In this document: piece by piece, positions 8,878-17,940 of the stretch
Numbering within the stretch: position 1 is the first letter of the stretch
Layout: each line of letters starts with the position of its first letter
Origin: Pseudomonas phenolilytica
GTDB lineage: Bacteria > Pseudomonadota > Gammaproteobacteria > Pseudomonadales > Pseudomonadaceae
DNA length: 64,000 bases
Reading direction: 5' to 3'
NCBI RefSeq assembly: GCF_021432765.1
Contig: NZ_CP058908.1
Location: 1,132,001-1,196,000, forward strand
Made by a program: the position numbers and the translations under genes
Notes under the pieces: generated by a model
Database searches by the model: none
What the model was told of the DNA's origin: nothing
What the model saw: the letters and a program-made list of their open reading frames with translations, nothing else

Positions 8878-10824
8878 TCACGGCAATTCCAACCCACCTC
8901 CAGCCTTGTGCAGCCCGCGCAGGTGCTCCCCGATCTGCGTCAGGTTGGCTTCGATCGCTTCCAGTTCCTTCCGCCGCTCGTCTCCGAGCAGTACGCGCAC
9001 TTCGCGGTCGAGTTCTTCGCTTAGCTCATTCAGGCGCAGCTGGCGCTGTTCGCTCTCGCGCTCCAGGCGGCGCCACTCGCTGGCTTGTGGCAGGCCGTAG
9101 CCGTCGCCGTCGAGCAGTTCGGCCGGGCGGCTGAGGTAGCCGCTGCTGGCGAGGATTTCCTGCAGCGCGCCGTCAGCCTTGTCGAGCCGGGCGTCCTGAC
9201 CGCGACCACCGAGGTAGCGGTTCTTCAGTTCGTCCTGGGCCAGCAGCAACTGCTTGCGCAGGGCGGCCTGCTCGACCAGCAGCAGCGCGGCGGCGGCGCG
9301 CAGGTCGGCGCGTTCGATCCACGGCCGGCGCTTGGCCGCGTCGAGCTCCAGCCATTGTTCAACGCTGTCCTGCGGCAGGCCGAGGCGTTCCTTGAGTACG
9401 ACGAACATCGCCTGATAGCGGTCGCGGTAGGAGTCGAAGCGATAGCCCAGGCGCAGCGCTTCGCGAGGATCGTCGAGCACGCTGGCGTCGGCGAGACCGC
9501 GGTGGATCAGCACCTCCAGCAGGCCGTTGGGCATGATGCTGTCCAGTGCGCGCAGCTCGTCGCGCGCGGTGCCGCCGCGCAGCAACTTGAGGGTTTCGAC
9601 CGCACAATTGTTGGAGAGGAAGTAGTAGTCGCCGTCGTAGCTCCAGTGCAGCTCGGCGCTGCGCTCGACCAGCTGGCGAATCTCCTCGCGGCGCAGCTTC
9701 AGCGGTACCGAAGCGAGGCTGCGCAGCTCCACCTTGGTGTATTCGTCGATCACCTGGCCCAGCGGCAGGATGAACAGCCGCGAGGGGTAGGCGCCGGTCA
9801 GGCCATCCCAACTGGACAGCTGCACATCATCGACGAAGGCGCGGAAAGACAGCACCAGATGATGTTCCAGATCCAGCCGGCAATCCGGTCCGGGCGTGCG
9901 GCCGGGCGCGCAGATCACCAGACGTAGCATGCTGTGACCCCAGCGGCTGACCCAGGCGTCGTTGGCTTCGGCGAACAGGTAGTCGACCTCAAAGACCCGC
10001 GCCGGATCGAGCGTCAGCAACGGTGTGCGGCCGAAGTCTCGGCCGGCATTGAGAAACGGATAGCCCGGCGCGCAATCGGCCGTGGACGCCGGTGTCCAGC
10101 CGAAGTGCGCGCTGAAGTAGCGCTGCAGCGAGGGGCGGCGGCAGGCGTAGCTGGGGTCAAGCAGAAAATATTCGAGATTGACCGCGACAAACTCGCGCGG
10201 ATTGCTCAGCTCGTAGCGATCCGGGCTGCGTGCGACCTGGGCGTTGGTCAGTTCGCGCGCGCCGCGGCGGCCGACCCGCTGCGGCCAGCCGGCGAGGTCG
10301 AGCAGGCGCGGTTCGTCGCTGAGGGTGAAGCGGCGCCGCTCCTGGCCACGGCAGTCGTCCGGCAGACCGACCGCGCCTAGACTGCCGACGCGCTGGCGGC
10401 ACTGCGCCTGCAGAAGATGCTGGTCGGGCGACCACAGGCGGGCGCGATCGTAGAGGTGGGCGATTTCGTGGATGACGGTGGCGAGCAGTTCGCGGCGAAC
10501 CGTGCCGTGCGTACGCCCGGTACGCTGGCTGGCGGCGGAGCCGTCGACGAGGGCCGGCAGCAGTCGTCGATTGAGTTCGAGGCGATCGCCACCGGCGCGA
10601 CCGTAGGCTTGCGTTGGCAGCCCGTCCTGCCACACCACCTGCACGTCGCGATCCAGCCGCTGGAGCAGGCGCGGCGGCAGCGCGGCCAGCGCCTCGTCCA
10701 GCAGCGCCTGGCTGGCCTGGCGTTCGCTGGCCTGCAGGGCGGTGGCATCCAGCGTCAGACGCAGGTCGGCCTGGGCGGTGGCGGCCAGGCCCAGGCAGCT
10801 CGCCAGCAGCCAGGCGCGAATCAC
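8878..10824 (-). CDS. DUF4105 domain protein with HEIAH motif
   Basis: A 648-residue exported protein; the start VIRAWLLASCLGLAATAQA looks like a signal peptide. The GTG start at 10824 is chosen because it gives that signal peptide and forms a 4-nt GTGA overlap with the preceding gene; the frame is open upstream in the other gene's shadow. Residues of about 130-150 contain ATVIHEIAHLYDRAR, an HExxH zinc-binding motif. The centre holds the DUF4105 region (DAWVSRWGHSMLRL, and a later YYFLSNNCAVETL segment with a Cys). The C-terminal ~200 residues are predicted coiled coil. Function is unknown; a periplasmic or outer-membrane protease-like role is possible but unproven. Confidence 0.85.
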   Translation of the reverse strand: MIRAWLLASCLGLAATAQADLRLTLDATALQASERQASQALLDEALAALPPRLLQRLDRDVQVVWQDGLPTQAYGRAGGDRLELNRRLLPALVDGSAASQRTGRTHGTVRRELLATVIHEIAHLYDRARLWSPDQHLLQAQCRQRVGSLGAVGLPDDCRGQERRRFTLSDEPRLLDLAGWPQRVGRRGARELTNAQVARSPDRYELSNPREFVAVNLEYFLLDPSYACRRPSLQRYFSAHFGWTPASTADCAPGYPFLNAGRDFGRTPLLTLDPARVFEVDYLFAEANDAWVSRWGHSMLRLVICAPGRTPGPDCRLDLEHHLVLSFRAFVDDVQLSSWDGLTGAYPSRLFILPLGQVIDEYTKVELRSLASVPLKLRREEIRQLVERSAELHWSYDGDYYFLSNNCAVETLKLLRGGTARDELRALDSIMPNGLLEVLIHRGLADASVLDDPREALRLGYRFDSYRDRYQAMFVVLKERLGLPQDSVEQWLELDAAKRRPWIERADLRAAAALLLVEQAALRKQLLLAQDELKNRYLGGRGQDARLDKADGALQEILASSGYLSRPAELLDGDGYGLPQASEWRRLERESEQRQLRLNELSEELDREVRVLLGDERRKELEAIEANLTQIGEHLRGLHKAGGGLELP

Positions 10825-11141
10825 AGGGCGAGGATGGCTTCGGCCAGGGCCAGATCGCTGGCGTCGCGGGCCGCCGGGAATTCGCTGCGCAGCGAGCCGA
10901 GCGCGGCTTCCAGGCGGGCGCCGCGGATCTCGCCTTCGCTGGCGACGAAGCTGGCGGCCTCGTCGCGGGCTTCGACCACGACCTTCATGTCGCGGATCGA
11001 GGTGGTGGTGTCGGAGGTGAAATCGAGGCTGCGATCCAGCGCGCGCACCACGATGTTGCTGGTTGCCACCAGCGTCTGGGCCTGGGCGGCGCCGGCGCAT
11101 AGCGCCAGGGCGAGGGGGAGGGCAATCGACAGTCTGTGCAT
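10821..11141 (-). CDS. DUF2388 family secreted protein, copy 3 (106 aa)
   Basis: A small exported protein with a signal peptide (MHRLSIALPLALALCAGAAQA) and the DUF2388 pattern TSNIVVRALDRSLDFTSD…IRDMK…ARDEAASFVASEGEIRGARLEAAL and an ASDLALAEAILAL ending. It is the last of three tandem paralogues and overlaps the DUF4105 gene by 4 nt. The function of the family is not known to me. The constant association suggests that it works with the DUF4105 protein in the cell envelope. Confidence 0.85.
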   Translation of the reverse strand: MHRLSIALPLALALCAGAAQAQTLVATSNIVVRALDRSLDFTSDTTTSIRDMKVVVEARDEAASFVASEGEIRGARLEAALGSLRSEFPAARDASDLALAEAILAL

Positions 11142-11198
11142 GGTGCGAGTCTCATGGCTGGGGCGGGGCGATGCGCGATGACGGCATCGGGCGCCGGA

Positions 11199-11495
11199 TC
11201 ATTGAACGAGGATGGCCTCGGCCAGCTGCAGATCGCTGGCGGGCAGGCCGGGGTGCTGCTCGCGCAGCCAGTGCAGCGCCGCCTGCAGGCGCGCGCTGCG
11301 GATCTGGCCGCCACTGCCGACGAAGCTGGCAGCATCGTCGCGGGCGGCGGCGACCAGCTTGTTGTCGAACGGTGCACTGGTCAGCTGGCTGGCGACGAAG
11401 GTGGTCTTCGCGACGCCGGCGATGGTGGTGTCCAGTGCCAGCGCGGGGCCGGCGGCGCAGCAGGCGATGGCGAATACGAGGTGCAACGAACGCAT
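11199..11495 (-). CDS. DUF2388 family secreted protein, copy 2 (98 aa)
   Basis: A 98-residue exported protein with a signal peptide ending near ALA (residues 1-21). It carries the same core as its neighbours: DNKLVAAARDDAASFVGSGG, an RSARLQAALHWLR helix and the conserved SDLQLAEAIL C-terminus. It is shorter and lacks the middle 'SL(R)D' segment seen in copies 1 and 3. It is separated by 57 bases from copy 3 and 77 from copy 1, so the four genes probably form one transcript. Confidence 0.83.
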   Translation of the reverse strand: MRSLHLVFAIACCAAGPALALDTTIAGVAKTTFVASQLTSAPFDNKLVAAARDDAASFVGSGGQIRSARLQAALHWLREQHPGLPASDLQLAEAILVQ

Positions 11496-11572
11496 GGGAA
11501 CCCTGGCAGCAAAAAAACGGCGCCAAGGCTAGCGAAACGCCGGTCTCAGGGCCAGCGTCCGCCGCGTTCGCC

Positions 11573-11890
11573 TCACAGCGCGAGGATCGCCTCGGCCAGT
11601 TGCAGGTCGCTGGCGCCCAGTTGCGGTTGCTGTGCGCGGATGTGCAGCAGCGCGGCCTCCAGATGCGCACCGCGCAGCTCACCCTGGCTGGCGACGAAGC
11701 GCGCCGCGTCGTCGCGGGCATCCAGCACGAGCTTGTCGTCGCGCAGCGAGGAGGTCAGGTCGGAGGTCGCATCGACGGTGTTGATCAGACCGCCGACCAC
11801 CATGTCGGTGGTGCCGGTGAAGCTGGCGGCCGAGGCGTTGCCGGCCAGCAGCAGGCCGGCGGCGCAGAAGGGGAGCAGGTAGCGGTGCAT
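11573..11890 (-). CDS. DUF2388 family secreted protein, copy 1 (105 aa)
   Basis: The first gene of the DUF2388/DUF4105 set. The start at 11890 (MHRYLLPFCAAGLLLAGNASA) gives a clean signal peptide and has GGAG upstream; an in-frame ATG eight codons earlier would bury it. The mature part reads SFTGTTDMVVGGLINTVDATSD…SLRDDKLVLDARDDAARFVASQGELRGAHLEAAL and ends ASDLQLAEAILAL. It is clearly paralogous to the next two genes, indicating tandem duplication followed by divergence. Confidence 0.83.
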   Translation of the reverse strand: MHRYLLPFCAAGLLLAGNASAASFTGTTDMVVGGLINTVDATSDLTSSLRDDKLVLDARDDAARFVASQGELRGAHLEAALLHIRAQQPQLGASDLQLAEAILAL

Positions 11891-12019
11891 GACGAAGTCT
11901 CCAGATGTTCGCACTAGACCGTACCGCTTGCAGCATGTTCCGCCCCGCGGCCGGCTGGGCGCAGCATAGGCGCCCGGTCGCGGCCTGCAAAGCGGATCGT
12001 GCGATCCGCGTCTGGGCGT

Positions 12020-12223
12020 TCAGCGCCAGAACGGCCGGCGCAGCTCTTCCTGGCGTTCGCTGGGGCTGATGCCGGCATCCGCCAGCAGTCGGGCGTCCAG
12101 CTGTGCCAGCTGACGGCGGCTACGCGCGCGTTGCTGCCACAGCCGCAGCGTGTGCGGCAGGCGCGCAAGCCAGGCTACGGACGGGGTGATGATGACGAGG
12201 GTGCGAGGCGCGGCGCGGTCCAT
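12020..12223 (-). CDS. DUF1127 (YjiS-like) small protein
   Basis: A 67-residue basic protein whose C-terminal half carries the DUF1127 pattern RRQLAQLDARLLADAGIS followed by an acidic-basic tail ending RPFWR. A good ribosome site (GGAG on the minus strand) precedes the ATG at 12223. DUF1127 proteins are small, Arg-rich and in some bacteria linked to phosphate or RNA metabolism; no role can be assigned here. It stands alone between the DUF2388 genes and an AraC regulator. Confidence 0.8.
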   Translation of the reverse strand: MDRAAPRTLVIITPSVAWLARLPHTLRLWQQRARSRRQLAQLDARLLADAGISPSERQEELRRPFWR

Positions 12224-12383
12224 GAGGCCTCTCCTTCCCGGCTGGCGGGGGCTGATGTCTGGGGAGACAGGATGGCGCGCGTCACGCCGGTGCGGCAGCC
12301 ACAGGGAAAGACAATTGTGCCGGTGCAGTCGCGGCGCGCGGCAAACTGTACCGCTGCCCGGTGGTGCAACTGTTCGTCGTGCG

Positions 12384-13184
12384 CTAATCGCGTCGTGGTC
12401 GCGCCACGGCGCCCGGGGTGGCGCCGAAGTGCAGGCGGAAGGCGGCGATGAAGGCCGAGGTGGAATCGTAGCCGCAGGCGAGCGCGACCTCGGTGACCGC
12501 CTCGCCCTGTTCCAGCAGCGGTAGCGCGCTGAGCAGGCGCAGGCGCTGGCGCCAGGCGCGGAAGCTGAGGCCGGTATCGCGCTGGAACCGGCGCGTCAGG
12601 GTCTTCTCCGACACCTGCAGGCGCTCGCTCCACTGCGCCAGGCCGAGCGGCAGGTCGGGCTGCGCGTAGAGCGCCTCGCAGAGCTGCCGCAGCCGCGCGT
12701 CGCCGGGCCATGGCAGCGAATAGCCGATCTCCGGTGCGGCGCGCAGCTGGTCCAGCAGCACCGCGGCCAGACGCCCGTCGGCGCCCTGCTCGTCGTACTC
12801 CACCGGCAGTTCGCCGAACGCGCGGATCAGCTCGCGCAGCAGCGGGCCGACCGCCAGCACCTGGCAATGCGGCGGCGCCCAGGACACGGCGCGGTAATCG
12901 ATGTACAGGCTGCGCATTTCGGTACGTGGCGAACTCACCACCTCGTGCAGCAGCCCCGGCGGCACCAGGATGGCGCGCTGCGGCGGCGCGAGAAAACGGC
13001 GCCGCTCGGTGTGTACCCGCAACACGCCGCTGGTGGCGTAGGACAGCTGGGCCCACGGATGACTGTGGCGCGGCGTGGTGGTGCGCTCGGCCAGCGATTC
13101 ACTGCGGGCGAATAGCGGGCGCGGCAGGGACGCCATCGTCGGGATGGGGCGTTGCGGCAGGATGGCCTGTCCGTTTGTCGACAT
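12384..13184 (-). CDS. AraC family transcriptional regulator with cupin sensor
   Basis: A 266-residue regulator. The N-terminal cupin-like part contains TTPRHSHPWAQLSYATSGVLRV and the ILVPPGLLHEV segment. The C-terminal AraC-type double helix-turn-helix region includes RLQVSEKTLTRRFQRDTGLSF and VALACGYDSTSAFIAAFRLHFG. The start at 13184 (MSTNGQAIL) is chosen because it leaves an 88-bp divergent promoter region to the transporter gene at 13273; longer starts would run into that gene. The divergent arrangement suggests that it regulates this transporter. Confidence 0.9.
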   Translation of the reverse strand: MSTNGQAILPQRPIPTMASLPRPLFARSESLAERTTTPRHSHPWAQLSYATSGVLRVHTERRRFLAPPQRAILVPPGLLHEVVSSPRTEMRSLYIDYRAVSWAPPHCQVLAVGPLLRELIRAFGELPVEYDEQGADGRLAAVLLDQLRAAPEIGYSLPWPGDARLRQLCEALYAQPDLPLGLAQWSERLQVSEKTLTRRFQRDTGLSFRAWRQRLRLLSALPLLEQGEAVTEVALACGYDSTSAFIAAFRLHFGATPGAVARPRRD

Positions 13185-13272
13185 TAGCTGGCTCGATGGC
13201 GTTAGTCGGATATCCGAGACGACAGTAGACTCGCGCTCAATCCGTCGCAAGTCACCGTCCTCAGGAGCACAC

Positions 13273-14262
13273 ATGGCCAGACCCCGCCTGTTACCGGACA
13301 ACTTCACCCTTGCCCTGCTTGGCGCGGTGGCCCTCGCCACGTTGCTGCCGGCGCGCGGACAGGGCGTAGCGGTGTTCGAGTGGATCACCAACCTGGCCAT
13401 CGGCCTGCTGTTCTTCATGCATGGCGCCAAGCTGTCGGGGCCGGCGATCCTCGCGGGACTGGGGCACTGGCGCCTGCACCTGCTGGTGTTCGGCTGCACC
13501 TTCGTGCTGTTCCCGTTGCTCGGCCTGGCGCTGCGCCCGCTGCTGACGCCGCTGATCGGCCCGGAGCTGTATCTGGGCATGCTCTACCTGTGCGCGCTGC
13601 CGGCCACGGTGCAATCGGCTATCGCCTTCACCTCGCTGGCGCGCGGCAACATTGCCGCGGCGGTGTGCAGCGCGGCGGCCTCCAGCCTGATCGGCATCTT
13701 CCTCACCCCGTTGCTGGTGCTGCTGCTGATGGGCGCGCAGGGCGATGGCGGCTCGACACTGGATGCCATCGGCAAGATCGTCGTGCAGCTGCTGCTGCCG
13801 TTCATCGCCGGGCAGTTCGCGCGGCGCTGGATCGGCGACTGGGTGGCGCGCAACAAGGGCTGGCTGAAGAACGTCGACCAGAGTTCGATCCTGCTGGTGG
13901 TCTACACCGCGTTCAGCCACGCGGTGGTCGAGGGCATCTGGCAGGAGGTGCCGCTGCCACAGCTGCTCGGCCTGGTGCTGGCCTGCTGCCTGTTGCTGGC
14001 GCTGGCGCTGGGTATCACCTGGCTGATCGCGCGCGGGCTGGGCTTCGATCTGGAGGACCGGATCACCATCCTCTTCGCCGGCTCCAAGAAGAGCATGGCG
14101 ACTGGCATTCCGATGGCGCAGGTGCTGTTCGCCGGCGGCGCGCTGGGCACGCTGATCCTGCCGCTGATGCTGTTCCACCAGATCCAGCTGATGGTCTGCG
14201 CGGTGCTCGCTCAGCGTTATGCGGCGCGGCCGGAGTCGCCGCCGGTGGCGAAAGCTGTGTAG
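13273..14262 (+). CDS. SBF-like (bile acid:sodium symporter family, YfeH type) transporter
   Basis: A 329-residue polytopic membrane protein with about nine to ten hydrophobic helices, beginning MARPRLLPDNFTLALLGAVA. Typical family segments are GLLFFMHGAKLS, LPATVQSAIAFTSLARGN and FAGSKKSMATGIPMA. The last is the conserved crossover region of the SBF/PF13593 group. AGGAG lies 5 bases before the ATG at 13273. Members of this group include the poorly characterised YfeH; the substrate is unknown. It is divergent from an AraC regulator that may control it. Confidence 0.9.
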   Translation: MARPRLLPDNFTLALLGAVALATLLPARGQGVAVFEWITNLAIGLLFFMHGAKLSGPAILAGLGHWRLHLLVFGCTFVLFPLLGLALRPLLTPLIGPELYLGMLYLCALPATVQSAIAFTSLARGNIAAAVCSAAASSLIGIFLTPLLVLLLMGAQGDGGSTLDAIGKIVVQLLLPFIAGQFARRWIGDWVARNKGWLKNVDQSSILLVVYTAFSHAVVEGIWQEVPLPQLLGLVLACCLLLALALGITWLIARGLGFDLEDRITILFAGSKKSMATGIPMAQVLFAGGALGTLILPLMLFHQIQLMVCAVLAQRYAARPESPPVAKAV

Positions 14263-14382
14263 TTCGCCACCAATAGCTTGGAGATTCGTGACGGATACGC
14301 ACAAATCATTTGCCCGTTCCAATCTGGGTGCGGTGCGCGGGGATGAGTAAACTGCGCGCCAATCCGTTCCCGAGGCCTCTCC

Positions 14383-14973
14383 ATGAAGAAGATTCTGCTA
14401 CTCAACGGCGGCAAGGCGTTCGCCCATTCGGCCGGCCGCTACAACGCCACGCTGCATCACGCCGCACTCGAAACCCTGACGGCGGCCGGCTTCGAGGTGC
14501 GCACCACCGAGATCGACGCCGGCTACGACGTGCAGCAGGAAGTCGAGAAGATTCTCTGGGCGGATGCGCTGATCTATCAGATGCCCGGCTGGTGGATGGG
14601 CGCGCCCTGGACGGTGAAGAAGTACCTGGACGAAGTGTTCACCGCCGGCCACGGCAGCCTCTACGCCAACGACGGTCGCACCCGCTCGGACGCGTCGCAG
14701 AAGTACGGCAGCGGCGGCCTGCTGCAGGGCAAGCGCTACATGATTTCCGCCACCTGGAACGCGCCGCAGCAGGCCTTCGACGACCCCAGCGACTTCTTTG
14801 CCGGCAAGGGCGTGGATGCGGTCTACCTGCCGTTCCACAAGGCCAACGAGTTTCTCGGCATGCAGGGCCTGCCAACCTTCCTCTGTGTCGACGTGATGAA
14901 GCGGCCGCAGGTTGAGGCGGATGTCGAGCGCTATCGGCGGCACCTGGGTGAGGTGTTCGGCTTCAGTGTCTGA
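14383..14973 (+). CDS. mdaB: NAD(P)H:quinone oxidoreductase, MdaB type
   Basis: A 196-residue flavodoxin-fold quinone reductase that performs two-electron reduction of quinones and protects against oxidative stress. The N-terminus MKKILLLNGGKAFAHSAGRYN is the FMN/FAD-binding start of MdaB; YQMPGWWMGAPWTVKKYLDE and SATWNAPQQAFDD are family hallmarks. Length equals the usual ~195 aa. It is a single gene with a terminator immediately downstream, facing pntB. Confidence 0.95.
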   Translation: MKKILLLNGGKAFAHSAGRYNATLHHAALETLTAAGFEVRTTEIDAGYDVQQEVEKILWADALIYQMPGWWMGAPWTVKKYLDEVFTAGHGSLYANDGRTRSDASQKYGSGGLLQGKRYMISATWNAPQQAFDDPSDFFAGKGVDAVYLPFHKANEFLGMQGLPTFLCVDVMKRPQVEADVERYRRHLGEVFGFSV

Positions 14974-14992
14974 CCCTTCGCTACAGGCAAAG

Positions 14993-15029
14993 AAAAACCC
15001 CTCGCGGCATGGCCGGGAGGGGTTTTTTT
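14993..15029. terminator. Bidirectional terminator between mdaB and pntB
   Basis: Stem ACCCCTC (14997-15003) / GAGGGGT (15017-15023) is flanked by an A-run on the left and seven T on the right. It can stop transcripts from both convergent genes. Confidence 0.85.
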
Positions 15030-15047
15030 CGTTTCAGCGCGAGGCGA

Positions 15048-16484
15048 TCATTCCACGGCCTTGACCATGTCCTCGACCACCTTCTTGGCGTCGCCGAAGA
15101 CCATCATGGTCTTGTCCATGTAGAACAGTTCGTTGTCCAGGCCCGCATAGCCGCTGGCCATTGAGCGCTTGTTGACGATGACGGTCTTGGCCTTGTACGC
15201 CTCGAGGATCGGCATGCCGGCGATCGGCGACTTCGGATCGGTCTTGGCCGCCGGGTTGACCACGTCGTTGGCGCCGAGCACCAGCACCACGTCGGCCTGG
15301 CCGAACTCGGAGTTGATGTCCTCCATCTCGAAGACCTGCTCGTAAGGCACCTCGGCTTCGGCCAGCAGCACGTTCATGTGCCCCGGCATGCGGCCGGCGA
15401 CCGGGTGGATCGCGTACTTCACGGTCACGCCCATGTGCGTCAGCTTCTCGGCCAGTTCCATCAGCGCGTGCTGCGCGCGGGCCACCGCCAGGCCGTAGCC
15501 GGGCACGATGATCACGGTGTCGGCGTTGGTCAGCAGGAAGGCGGCATCATCGGCCGAACCGGACTTCACGTTGCGCTCCTGCTGCGCGCCCGCCGGGCCA
15601 CCGGCATCGGCGTCGGCGCCAAAGCCGCCGAGGATCACGTTGAAGAACGAGCGGTTCATCGCCTTGCACATGATGTACGAGAGGATCGCGCCGCTCGAGC
15701 CCACCAGCGAGCCGGCGATGATCAGCATCGAGTTGTTCAGCGAGAAGCCGATACCGGCGGCCGCCCAGCCCGAGTAGCTGTTGAGCATCGACACCACCAC
15801 CGGCATGTCCGCGCCGCCGATGGGGATGATGATCAGCACACCGATGACGAAGGCCAGCGCCACCAGGATGGCGAAGGCGGTCAGGTTGCCGGTGAAGGTG
15901 TAGACCAGACCCAGACCGACGATCGCCAGGCCCACGGCCAGGTTGACCATGTGCTGGCCCTTGAACACCACCGGAGCGCCCTGGAACAGGCGGAACTTGT
16001 ACTTGCCGGACAGCTTGCCGAAGGCGATCACCGAACCGGAGAAGGTGATGGCACCGATGGCCGCGCCGAGGAACAGCTCCAGGCGGTTACCGGCCGGAAT
16101 CGCGTAGCCCATGTGCTCGACGATGCCCAGCGACTGCGGCTCGACCACCGCGGCAATGGCGATGAACACCGCGGCCAGGCCGATCATGCTGTGCATGAAG
16201 GCGACCAGCTCGGGCATCTTGGTCATCTCGACGCGCTTGGCCATGATCGATCCGGCGGTGCCGCCGATCAGCAGGCCGACGATCACGTAGCCGATGCCGG
16301 CGGTGGCCAGCTCGCTGCCGAGCTTGAAGATCAGGCCGACCGTGGTCAGTACCGCCAGGCCCATGCCGATCATGCCGAACAGGTTGCCGCGGCGTGAGGT
16401 GGTCGGGTGGGAGAGGCCTTTCAGCGCCTGGATGAAGCACACCGAGGCGATGAGGTAGAGAACGGTGATGAGGTTCATGCTCAT
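15048..16484 (-). CDS. pntB: NAD(P) transhydrogenase subunit beta
   Basis: A 478-residue membrane subunit of the proton-translocating transhydrogenase, which uses the proton-motive force to reduce NADP+ with NADH. About nine hydrophobic helices fill the N-terminal ~270 residues. The C-terminal NADP(H)-binding domain III includes VIIVPGYGLAVARAQHAL, HPVAGRMPGHMNVLLAEA and VNKRSMASGYAGLDN. A Gly/Ala-rich linker (DADAGGPAGAQQERN) separates the two. It is the last gene of the pntAA-AB-B operon, 3 bases after pntAB. Confidence 0.97.
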   Translation of the reverse strand: MSMNLITVLYLIASVCFIQALKGLSHPTTSRRGNLFGMIGMGLAVLTTVGLIFKLGSELATAGIGYVIVGLLIGGTAGSIMAKRVEMTKMPELVAFMHSMIGLAAVFIAIAAVVEPQSLGIVEHMGYAIPAGNRLELFLGAAIGAITFSGSVIAFGKLSGKYKFRLFQGAPVVFKGQHMVNLAVGLAIVGLGLVYTFTGNLTAFAILVALAFVIGVLIIIPIGGADMPVVVSMLNSYSGWAAAGIGFSLNNSMLIIAGSLVGSSGAILSYIMCKAMNRSFFNVILGGFGADADAGGPAGAQQERNVKSGSADDAAFLLTNADTVIIVPGYGLAVARAQHALMELAEKLTHMGVTVKYAIHPVAGRMPGHMNVLLAEAEVPYEQVFEMEDINSEFGQADVVLVLGANDVVNPAAKTDPKSPIAGMPILEAYKAKTVIVNKRSMASGYAGLDNELFYMDKTMMVFGDAKKVVEDMVKAVE

Positions 16485-16487
16485 GGC

Positions 16488-16805
16488 TTACTTGCCCTCT
16501 GCCTTGGCCGCGCTGCGGTCCTTCTTCTTGAACATTTCCAGCATGCGTCGGGTGACCAGGAAGCCACCGAAGACGTTGACCGCGGCCAGGGCCACGGCCA
16601 GGGTGCCCATCGCCTTGCCCAGCGGGGTGACGGTGAGCGCGGCGGCCAGCATGGCGCCGACGATGACGATTGCCGAGATCGCGTTGGTGACCGCCATCAG
16701 CGGCGTGTGCAGGGCCGGGGTGACGTTCCAGACCACGTGGTAGCCGACGTAGATCGCCAGCACGAAGATGATCAGGTTGTAGATGCCGTCCGAAATCAGA
16801 TCCAT
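16488..16805 (-). CDS. pntAB: NAD(P) transhydrogenase subunit alpha, membrane part
   Basis: A 105-residue protein with three or four hydrophobic helices ([50 protein letters not shown]). It corresponds to the membrane segment of E. coli PntA, which is a separate gene in Pseudomonas and many alphaproteobacteria. It ends in a charged tail rich in Lys and Ala. It sits between pntAA (13 bases away) and pntB (3 bases away) and helps form the proton channel. Confidence 0.95.
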   Translation of the reverse strand: MDLISDGIYNLIIFVLAIYVGYHVVWNVTPALHTPLMAVTNAISAIVIVGAMLAAALTVTPLGKAMGTLAVALAAVNVFGGFLVTRRMLEMFKKKDRSAAKAEGK

Positions 16806-16818
16806 GTTCGCGTCTCCC

Positions 16819-17940
16819 TTAACCGTTGGTCCGCACGACCTGGCCGTCGCGGCACATCAGGCACGCGGCGACGATGTCGTCTTCGAGGTTGAGCTGGAAC
16901 TGGCCGTCCTTGTCGATGACCAGCTTGAGGAAATCCAGCAGGTTGCGGGCGTACAGCGCCGAGGCGTCGGCCGGCACCAGCGTCGCCAGGTTGGCGTGGC
17001 CGACGATGGTCACGCCGTGGCGCACCACCACCTGATCGATCTCGGTCAGCGGGCAGTTACCGCCGTGCCCGGCCGCCAGGTCGACGATCACCGAGCCGGG
17101 CTTCATCTGCTCGACGGTGGCCTCCTGCAGCAGCGTCGGCGCCTTGCGGCCCGGGATCAGCGCGGTGGTGATGACGATGTCCGACTGCAGCGCACGCTCG
17201 TGCACCGCCTGCGCCTGACGCGCCATCCACGAGGCCGGCATCGGCCGCGCATAGCCGCCGACGCCTTCGGCGCATTCGCGCTCCTCGTCGGTCTCCAGCG
17301 GCACGTCGACGAACTTGGCGCCGAGCGATTCGATCTGCTCCTTCACCGCCGGGCGCACGTCCGAAGCCTCGACCACCGCGCCCAGGCGCTTGGCCGTGGC
17401 GATGGCCTGCAGCCCGGCGACACCGGCCCCGAGGATCAGCACGCGCGCGGCCTTCACCGTACCGGCGGCGGTCATCAGCATCGGCATGAAGCGCGGGTAG
17501 TGATGGGCGCCGAGCAGCACCGCCTTGTAGCCGGCGATGTTGGCCTGCGAGGAGAGCACGTCCAGGCTCTGTGCGCGCGAGGTGCGCGGCGCGGCTTCCA
17601 GCGCGAACGCGGTGATGCCGCGCGCGGCCATGCGCGCGATGCAGGCGTTGTCGAACGGGTTGAGCATGCCCAGCAGCACGCTGCCGGACTGCATCTGCGC
17701 CAGTTCCGCCTCGTCCGGCGCATTGACCTTCAGCACCAGCTCGGCGGCAAAGGCCGCGGCCGCATCGCCGATGGTCGCGCCAGCGGCCTCGTAGGCGCTG
17801 TCCGGCACGCTGGAAAGCAACCCGGCGCCGCTTTGCAGCGTTACCCGGTGCCCTTGGCCGATCAGTTTCTTGACGGTTTCCGGGGTCGCGGCGACGCGCG
17901 TTTCCCCGACATGGGTTTCGAGGGGTACACCGATGTGCAT
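16819..17940 (-). CDS. pntAA: NAD(P) transhydrogenase subunit alpha, NAD-binding part
   Basis: A 373-residue soluble domain I that binds NAD(H). It begins [17 protein letters not shown], as usual for alanine dehydrogenase/PntA-type domains, and carries the Rossmann motif [17 protein letters not shown] and the [16 protein letters not shown] segment. The start at 17940 is chosen for its family match and an AGGAG 13-17 bases before it; the frame continues upstream without homology. It is the first gene of the operon, with its promoter in the long spacer shared with gspE. Confidence 0.97.
   Translation of the reverse strand: MHIGVPLETHVGETRVAATPETVKKLIGQGHRVTLQSGAGLLSSVPDSAYEAAGATIGDAAAAFAAELVLKVNAPDEAELAQMQSGSVLLGMLNPFDNACIARMAARGITAFALEAAPRTSRAQSLDVLSSQANIAGYKAVLLGAHHYPRFMPMLMTAAGTVKAARVLILGAGVAGLQAIATAKRLGAVVEASDVRPAVKEQIESLGAKFVDVPLETDEERECAEGVGGYARPMPASWMARQAQAVHERALQSDIVITTALIPGRKAPTLLQEATVEQMKPGSVIVDLAAGHGGNCPLTEIDQVVVRHGVTIVGHANLATLVPADASALYARNLLDFLKLVIDKDGQFQLNLEDDIVAACLMCRDGQVVRTNG

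Noticed and set aside
10824..11100. N-terminal extension of the DUF4105 frame
   Set aside because: The extra 92 residues are Arg/Gly-rich shadow of a DUF2388 gene; the GTG at 10824 gives a proper signal peptide and coupling.
13185..13580. Longer start for the AraC regulator at 13580
   Set aside because: It would overlap the divergent transporter gene by about 300 bases and adds residues with no AraC homology.
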